Shown here in pieces: positions 58,811 to 64,000 of a DNA stretch of 64,000 nucleotides. The translations under genes were made by a program, and so were the position numbers. How positions within the stretch are numbered: position 1 is the stretch's first letter; each line of letters opens with the position of its first letter. Origin of the DNA: Paralvinella palmiformis (lineage: Eukaryota > Annelida > Polychaeta > Terebellida > Alvinellidae); the NCBI GenBank assembly GCA_025642065.1, contig JAODUP010000327.1, forward strand, positions 1 to 64,000, given 5' to 3'. Below the pieces are notes generated by a model that did not search any database, was not told the origin of the DNA, and saw only the letters and a list, made by a program, of their open reading frames with translations.

Positions 58811-58868
58811 GTGATGATGATTGATGTTTTACGGCCACTTTTGTGCACAAGATAGGCTAAATGGGCCA
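58811..58868 (-). repeat. SINE family B, 3' fragment
   Basis: Minus-strand GGCCCATTTAGCCTATCTTG and GTGGCCGTAAAACATCA. A short direct copy of CATCTCAGGTGT-like host sequence lies on both sides (58797 and 58868), a probable target duplication. Confidence 0.8.
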
Positions 58869-58904
58869 TCTCAGGTGTGTGGTGTCGCTTCGTTAATACA
58901 AATG

Positions 58905-58990
58905 AATTAATTAATTCGTTTGTTCGTTCATTAGTGCATATATGGACGAACTAATGAACGAATGGACTAATTAATTAATTGGTTAATTCA
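58905..58990. repeat. inverted repeat in intron 1
   Basis: TTCGTTCATTAGT pairs with ACTAATGAACGAA across a 14-bp loop, extended by AATTAATTAATT arms. Confidence 0.7.
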
Positions 58991-59119
58991 ATTAAGTATG
59001 TAATTAATTCCTGCAAGTAGGTGCTGTTTATACAAAATGCTTACTAAAACAGAGATATGCGGATCTATACACATCCATACATATATGACGACAAACAGAC
59101 GGAAAAATACCCACGCACA

Positions 59120-59400
59120 TATATGCACAAAATCACCCCAATTCTTCAAAAATTACATTGGCTATAGTATACCTGTTAGACAGCATATCCATTTCAAAAT
59201 GTTGTTAATAACTTATAAATCTATTAATGATATTGCGTCAGAATACCTGTGTGAATTGGTTTCTATTAGAAAGTTATCCCGAAAACTCAGGTCATCCAGT
59301 CAGATACTATTGCAGGTGCCAGTGTCTCGGCTCAAGTCATATGGTGATTGTGCATTTAGTGTTGCACCCCCAAATTAGAAATGCGTCGTCATCTTGAAAA
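59120..59400 (+). mobile_element. LINE C-terminal coding fragment
   Basis: Translation reads SPQFFKNYIGYSIPVRQHIH, FKMLLITYKSINDIASEYLC, LRSSSQILLQVPVSRLKSYG and DCAFSVAPPN. This is the PVR-RI-FK-LLI-YK-I-G-AP-YL...FSVAAP-LWN pattern at the end of CR1/jockey-like ORF2. It is truncated at both ends and continues into the tandem array. Confidence 0.8.
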
Positions 59401-59759
59401 TTTAAGGTCGCTTTCACAGATAAATAATTAATATCTTTTAAATCACTTACAGGGTTTTTACAAACATATTAATTTAAGGTCGCTTTCACAGATAAATAAT
59501 TAATATCTTTTAAATCACTTACAGGGTTTTTACAAACATATTAATTTAAGGTCGCTTTCACAGATAAATAATTAATATCTTTTAAATCACTTACAGGGTT
59601 TTTACAAACATATTAATTTAAGGTCGCTTTCACAGATAAATAATTAATATCTTTTAATCACTTACAGGGTTTTTACAAACATATTAATTTAAGGTCGCTT
59701 TCACAGATAAATAATTAATATCTTTTAAATCACTTACAGGGTTTTTACAAACATATTAT
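59401..59759. repeat. 72-bp tandem array derived from LINE 3' coding sequence, 5 copies
   Basis: The unit starts TTTAAGGTCGCTTTCACAGA and ends CAAACATATTAA. It follows the LINE fragment directly, and each unit can be read as LENLRSLSQINN and, in another frame, a piece like FKSLLQGFLQTY, as expected for the LINE end. One copy lost one base (TTTTAATCAC). The copies are otherwise nearly identical, so amplification is recent. Confidence 0.93.
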
Positions 59760-59855
59760 TTGAGGTATTATTATATTACATATTATTTGTACATCACCTT
59801 TGAATGGCTCCTGCTAGTAAGGGCGCTTTATTAAATATACATTATTATTATTATT

Positions 59856-59924
59856 ACCTTTGGAGGTGGCTCGGCCCATTTAGCCTACCTTGTGCACAAA
59901 AGTGGCCGTAAAATATCAATTATC
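59856..59924 (+). repeat. SINE family B, 3' part on a (TTA)n tail
   Basis: TTACCTTTGGAGGTGGCTCG ... GTGGCCGTAAAATATCAA follows (ATT)n at 59842-59855. It ends 60 bp before exon 2. Confidence 0.82.
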
Positions 59925-59982
59925 AACTTGTATAATAAATAGTAAACTGGTCATTACTAATATACGTTTTCTGTCTTTTCAG

Positions 59983-60170
59983 ATCCGACAAGTGCACCTG
60001 TACCCGGTATAATACAGGTACCACTGTCTAACTGGCAAGATAACATTTCAGTATGGGAGTCGTATTTGGAAGATAAGCCACAATTTGACATCAACACAGC
60101 ATGGCTCAATGTCAAGTCGAATATACAACTTGATGTGGTACTTTATGAACAAAATGATCAATGTTATGGG
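59983..60170 (+). CDS. HGSNAT-like gene, exon 2: lumenal region
   Basis: After a TCTTTTCAG acceptor it reads (D)PTSAPVPGIIQVPLSNWQD, NISVWESYLEDKPQFDINTA and WLNVKSNIQLDVVLYEQNDQ-CYG, ending in phase 0 before GTAAGC. One N-glycosylation sequon is visible (NIS). The C-Y-G at the boundary is followed by C in exon 3, giving C-Y-x-C. This resembles the CCYHC segment of the HGSNAT lumenal chain after a L-WxNLTVYW-like strand. Confidence 0.75.
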
Positions 60171-60235
60171 GTAAGCTCTGGGTTGTACACAATGGGAAAA
60201 CTACAATCTATCCTTGAATCTAGATATTTATGTAC

Positions 60236-60283
<48 letters not shown>

Positions 60284-60301
60284 CACACACATCATATACA
60301 A

Positions 60302-60342
<41 letters not shown>

Positions 60343-60490
60343 TACACATGCAAATACACACATACACACATACATACATACATCATATACATACATACGT
60401 ACACACATACATACATACATACATACATACATACACACACAAGCAAACACACGCATACAGAGCAAGAGAGAGAGAGAGGGAGAGAGATGA
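60236..60490. repeat. microsatellite cluster (TA)n, (CA)n, (CATA)n, (GA)n
   Basis: TA 60236-60281, CA 60306-60340, CATA/CACA mixtures to about 60445, GA 60465-60488. Open frames across it (IYIYIY, THTHTH) are artefacts. Confidence 0.96.
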
Positions 60491-60894
60491 GTAGCTTTTC
60501 GGCTCCTAACATTGGGAGGTATGTTCGTCCTTTTGGTCAGCTGACTATGGCGTCTCAGTAGACTATAAGGGGGGGGGGGTGTTACCGTCCCATTTATTCC
60601 TGTTTCAACCAGTCGAAACCTTACATAATAAACGCCCTACATAAAAACTCTACGATGTAATGGAATATTCAGAGGAAATATTCATAATATAAACCTAATA
60701 ATAACACAGAAGAGATAATTTTGGCCCAACGGTACTTTTTATGCTTACGTGAATATTAAGCATACGTGTGAGTTACTGTTTTGGTTAGCACAGAATGAAC
60801 ACTGGGATTCGAACCCTAAAATAGGGGGGTTGCGTCGTAGCGCACTATCAACTGACCTACTGATGCACTCCATTCTAATAATGGTATACTCTAT

Positions 60895-61045
60895 ATATTT
60901 TACCGCCACTTCTGTACACTTGGTAGGCTAAATGGGCCGAGTGACCTCAAAAGGTAATGAAGCGAAGTCAAAGATGAAACACCCTTCAGATATGCCTACC
61001 CCGAGATTCGAACCCAGCGCGCTACCAGTTAGACCACGAAGGCGC

Positions 61046-61047
<2 letters not shown>
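60895..61047 (-). repeat. SINE family B
   Basis: The minus strand reads GGGCGCCTTCGTGGTCTAAC, GGTTCGAATCTCGGGGTAGG (B box) and GAGGTCACTCGGCCCATTTA, then the tail. It is immediately followed by (TA)n. Confidence 0.9.

Positions 61048-61048
<1 letters not shown>

Positions 61049-61111
<63 letters not shown>
61049..61111. repeat. long (TA)n microsatellite
   Basis: About 31 uninterrupted TA units, one of the longest TA runs in the window, touching the 5' end of a SINE. Confidence 0.97.
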
Positions 61112-61112
<1 letters not shown>

Positions 61113-61362
61113 GTGGTGATGTACCTTGGTTCGATTCGAACCCCGATCTGGAGATTTGCTCTAATCTCAGCTCGATCGGACACCCCCCTCCTCCTCCCCA
61201 TCCTCAAACAATCATCTGGCATCCGGCGGTATTAATTGGGAAGAGACAAATAACTCAGTTAGATAGACACATCTTTAATTGAGTAACTGGACAACCGTTC
61301 TGGATCACGTATCATTCGCATGAATTTTCTTCGACAGGTTTTCGATTAGATTCTTGTCGGGA

Positions 61363-61473
61363 CTTCGAGTGTCCAATCCCGAACTCTAGCCTCATTGAAC
61401 CTGATTAAACTCCTGATTGGGGCTGATCCCGAACTCTAGCCTCATTGAACCTGATTAAACTCCTGATTGAGGC
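61363..61473. repeat. 50-bp tandem duplication
   Basis: ATCCCGAACTCTAGCCTCAT followed by TGAACCTGATTAAACTCCTG and ATTG(A/G)GGCTGAT occurs twice in tandem. Confidence 0.92.
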
Positions 61474-61634
61474 TGATGTTTGACGGATGGCATTGTGATG
61501 CCGAAACGGAAAGGCAGCGCCATTGCTGAACGACATATATACGTACAGATTTCCATCACACGCCATCTGATGGCTGAGCTCCAAGTTGATCATATATCCC
61601 CATACCATCACATGAACCCGTGTGTTATTGTTTG

Positions 61635-61637
<3 letters not shown>

Positions 61638-61680
<43 letters not shown>

Positions 61681-61702
61681 TCGTGCGTGCGCGTGTGTGT
61701 CT
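61638..61702. repeat. (CT)n(GT)n microsatellite
   Basis: A CT run from about 61638 to 61670 passes into GT/GC-rich dinucleotides. Confidence 0.93.
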
Positions 61703-61776
61703 TAAAGTATTTGTTTGCCTGATAAATAAGCATGATATAAAATTGTATAATAATAATAATAATAATAAAATTGTAG

Positions 61777-61777
<1 letters not shown>

Positions 61778-61816
<39 letters not shown>
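61778..61816. repeat. (TA)n ending at a splice acceptor
   Basis: About 19 TA units. The last A plus the following G (61816-61817) form the AG before HGSNAT-like exon 3. Confidence 0.9.
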
Positions 61817-61817
<1 letters not shown>

Positions 61818-61819
<2 letters not shown>

Positions 61820-61926
61820 TGACTTGCTGTCAAGAAGTTTCATTTCCCCAAATGGCACGACGGTTCTGATCCAGACAGCATTTGGTAATTTTCTCCAGAT
61901 ACGGACTATAACCGGAGTGACTGTGT
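61818..61926 (+). CDS. HGSNAT-like gene, exon 3
   Basis: In phase 0 it reads CDLLSRSFISPNGTTVLIQT, then AFGNFLQIRTITGVTV plus one base, before GTAGGT. The first Cys completes C-Y-G-C with exon 2, and NGT is a possible glycosylation site. The 109-nt length leaves phase 1, which exactly fits exon 4 (T+TT). The acceptor is unusual: its upstream tract is a (TA)n run, not pyrimidines. An ATG frame on the opposite strand covers the same bases (61778-62011), so the strand is not beyond doubt. Confidence 0.55.
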
Positions 61927-62419
61927 GTAGGTACGGATACAGCCAATAATCATATATACCGGATGTTAATATAATCCGGATTAATTTCTGTTCTATATCA
62001 TTCACAGCCATCTTGTTTTATTAATGGCGCCTGTTTAATCTTAACACAGGTAGAATTAAACAAATCTCAGGTAAAAATATAAATAAAACATGAATAAATA
62101 TATTTTGTTAAAGCTTTGCTAATTGCGCAAACGATATTATATGAGTGTTGATTTTTGGTGTGTCTTGTTGTTGTTATTCAAAATATTTATTTTTGTTCCA
62201 TGATTTATTGAATCTCTACTATTAGCTAAAGTCTCAAAATAAACTAGCTCTAGCCAACAGAATTAACCTTTGAACTAAGATAACGGTCTAGCTGACAGAC
62301 AGGCCGGTCACGTATATTTTCAACAAGTGTGTCCTCTTCTGAAAGGAAATAATTTATATAAGTCTATTTGTGTTTACTGTAAATGTCATGCTTTTTCCTT
62401 CCATTTTGACAACTGAAGT

Positions 62420-62516
62420 GATCACGTGGACAGGCTACTGGAGCGAGGAGATTATTGGCTGATAGTATATGACGAGAGAGCGTCACGTGATGTCTCCTGT
62501 GACTTGGTATTGGCTA
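62420..62516. promoter_or_regulatory. CACGTG / CCAAT cluster inside intron 3
   Basis: Two E-boxes, GATCACGTGG (62420-62429) and GTCACGTGAT (62482-62491; 9 of 10 matches to CLEAR), alternate with two inverted CCAAT boxes, ATTGGCT at 62454-62460 and 62509-62515. This density looks like a promoter or enhancer. It may serve an alternative start of the plus gene or an antisense transcript. Confidence 0.4.
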
Positions 62517-62647
62517 ATGATCCTACGAATTATAATCTAGGTAGATACCGATGGAATAATATTTATGTTCTATTGTAAAGTCTATTTTACAAGCTCTCCT
62601 TTATTAATCTACCTTGTAGATGTTAATCTTAAAACATAAAAAAATTT

Positions 62648-62812
62648 CGGGCCATATTTCTGCACGAGGTAGGTTAAATGGGCCGAGCGACTTCCAAAGG
62701 TAATGGGAGTGAAGTGAAAGATGAAACACCCCTCTGACACAAGCAGGTTGGAGTTTGAAGCATGGTGCTATTAATCTATGGCCAACCGTGCAACCAGTTA
62801 TGGAGGTGCCCC
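62648..62812 (-). repeat. SINE family B, diverged
   Basis: The minus strand has GGGGCACCTCCATAACTGGT, GGAAGTCGCTCGGCCCATTT and AACCTACCTCGTGCAGAAAT. The B box is decayed. Confidence 0.8.
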
Positions 62813-63556
62813 CTAATCTCGAAGCACACAGTAGTTTTAGTGTCTATAGTGCACACTCTGATGGCATAGTGCATAAACCCACAGTTCGGAGCCCAATGAC
62901 ATTTGTGATTTTTGAATCGTTATCTGAGGGGGGGGGGAAGGGGTCAATCCTTAGTCAAAAGTTCCAAGTGAGACTCGCCAAGTGAATGGCCGAGTGAAAT
63001 AAACATATTATATAAAAAATCATTATCATCATCATCCTGTGGGCTAGTACAATTATTAACGAAGCGTCTGCAGCGACATTTTAATGGCACGGATTCTGTT
63101 TAAGTTATTATACTGCTGTTATTAAGTTATTACACCAGCCGTTAAAATGTTTTTAACCAGCCAACGGTTTGTGGACGCTGAGGGAAAATGTGTGACAGTT
63201 GGAACAGCGCACTGCGTCGTCATCCTCATCACATTAAGTTACATCCATGTTATCCCTCATCCCTGCTTTTTCTCTCTCAACAAATTCACATCGAAACAGA
63301 CACGCACCCAAACTTAGATTCCTCCAAGCTTCACCAATTGACACCAGATACTCTTTTGAGATTTACCAATGACTTAATTGTAGTTTATTTTCTTCAAAAT
63401 AGACATTTAAGTGTATTTATAAGTTCACACTTTATGAAATAAACTGTATTTCGAGTAGTAAGGACTAGTGAATTACTCTCAGAACTAGTATATTTTTCAA
63501 ATTACTAATCCTTTGGACTAGCAGAGAATACTAATTATCTTCTAACCCTGATATAT
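62813..63556. other. intron 3, no exon recognised
   Basis: Contains an anonymous open stretch at 63188-63442 and a hAT-like terminus-looking TAACCCTG near 63544. Nothing firm. Confidence 0.4.

Positions 63557-63594
<38 letters not shown>
63557..63594. repeat. (TA)n microsatellite
   Basis: About 18 TA units. Confidence 0.95.
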
Positions 63595-63597
<3 letters not shown>

Positions 63598-63787
63598 CCC
63601 ACAGTGTATAGTGGGTTTAACCATTGGGTGCTGGTAACAATGACTCAGCAAAGATATATTCGGGTTCCTAGACCCTGCAGGACCCTTAAGCTTCAACCTA
63701 CTCAGCCTTGTAGATAATACGGCTCTGGTTTACAAATGACAGTGGGTAATTATTTAACTAATTTCATTACCTGATATAATTTTGCAG

Positions 63788-64000
63788 TTTTAACGCCAAT
63801 CGAAAACGATGAATACAAATATTTTCCGCAATCTAGTTTCAGTTTCGGGCACAGCTCGTACAATTTTGTTGATGTAACTTTCATTTTCATTTATCAATAT
63901 AGATTATCTTTATTCTGGTTATGGATATTTTTTCTTCTTGTAGTCATTCTTTGGGCATTTGTCGTCTTAATCGGCCTTGCCATTGTATGGATTATCATTA
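63788..64000 (+). CDS. HGSNAT-like gene, exon 4 (runs off the window)
   Basis: After a TTTTGCAG acceptor, TT completes a codon and the frame reads LTPIENDEYKYFPQSSFSFG, HSSYNFVDVTFIFIYQYRLS, then a hydrophobic stretch LFWLWIFFLLVVILWAFVVL with IGLAIVWIII to the window end. FxFGxxSYNFV resembles the YRFGEFGNYSLLV lumenal segment, and AFVVLIGLAIVWII the first membrane span, of HGSNAT. A GTAACT donor after VD and a pyrimidine-rich TTCTTCTTGTAG at 63931-63942 could mark a short intron. The phases then disagree, so I prefer continuous reading. All earlier exons fit in phase, giving 192 residues so far. Confidence 0.6.

Noticed and set aside
60895..61047. Functional tRNA genes (A and B boxes at many sites)
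   Set aside because: The heads do not fold into a full cloverleaf and are fused to a common 3' body and tail, so they are SINEs.

Overview
This is a eukaryotic, intron-rich, AT-rich nuclear window, probably from a marine invertebrate. Three animal genes can be read exon by exon, and a fourth can be assigned less firmly. The intervening DNA is full of (TA)n microsatellites, tRNA-derived SINEs, non-LTR retrotransposon debris, hAT, pogo and MULE DNA-transposon remnants, MITEs and tandem satellites. A mollusc is my best guess from the combination of repeats, but the sequence does not prove it.

Left part (1-20.5 kb): the 5' half of RO60 (TROVE2) lies on the minus strand, with coding exons at 19616-20183 and 11618-11838. 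Its RNA-binding TROVE ring starts here. The remaining exons, including the vWA/MIDAS part, were not found and probably lie beyond position 1. The introns hold a 38/39-bp satellite, a 30-bp minisatellite, a 76-bp satellite and three hAT-type elements with readable ends.

Middle (20.5-35.4 kb): a divergent promoter separates RO60 from the plus-strand V-ATPase subunit G gene (ATP6V1G; exons 21483-21564, 32238-32338, 35234-35419, complete at 122 aa). The promoter contains a perfect CRE and two CLEAR-like E-boxes.

35.4-47.4 kb: the minus-strand phosphohistidine phosphatase PHPT1 is complete (exons 47056-47212, 42470-42594, 41913-42008; 125 aa). A phase-consistent three-exon reading frame for an unrecognised 89-aa acidic protein lies antisense within its first intron (43856-46366). 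A convergent terminal exon of another unknown gene ends 273 bp past the PHPT1 stop.

47.4-58.6 kb: no gene was recognised. The stretch holds a nested DNA transposon, a pogo-like fragment, a near-perfect hairpin, a degenerate LINE and a 43-bp satellite.

58.6-64 kb: the 5' part of a plus-strand secretory or lysosomal membrane protein gene (exons 58664-58730, 59983-60170, 61818-61926, 63788 to the window end). Its layout and spaced motifs resemble HGSNAT. If so, it and the V-ATPase subunit would both belong to the lysosome, and both have CACGTG motifs nearby.
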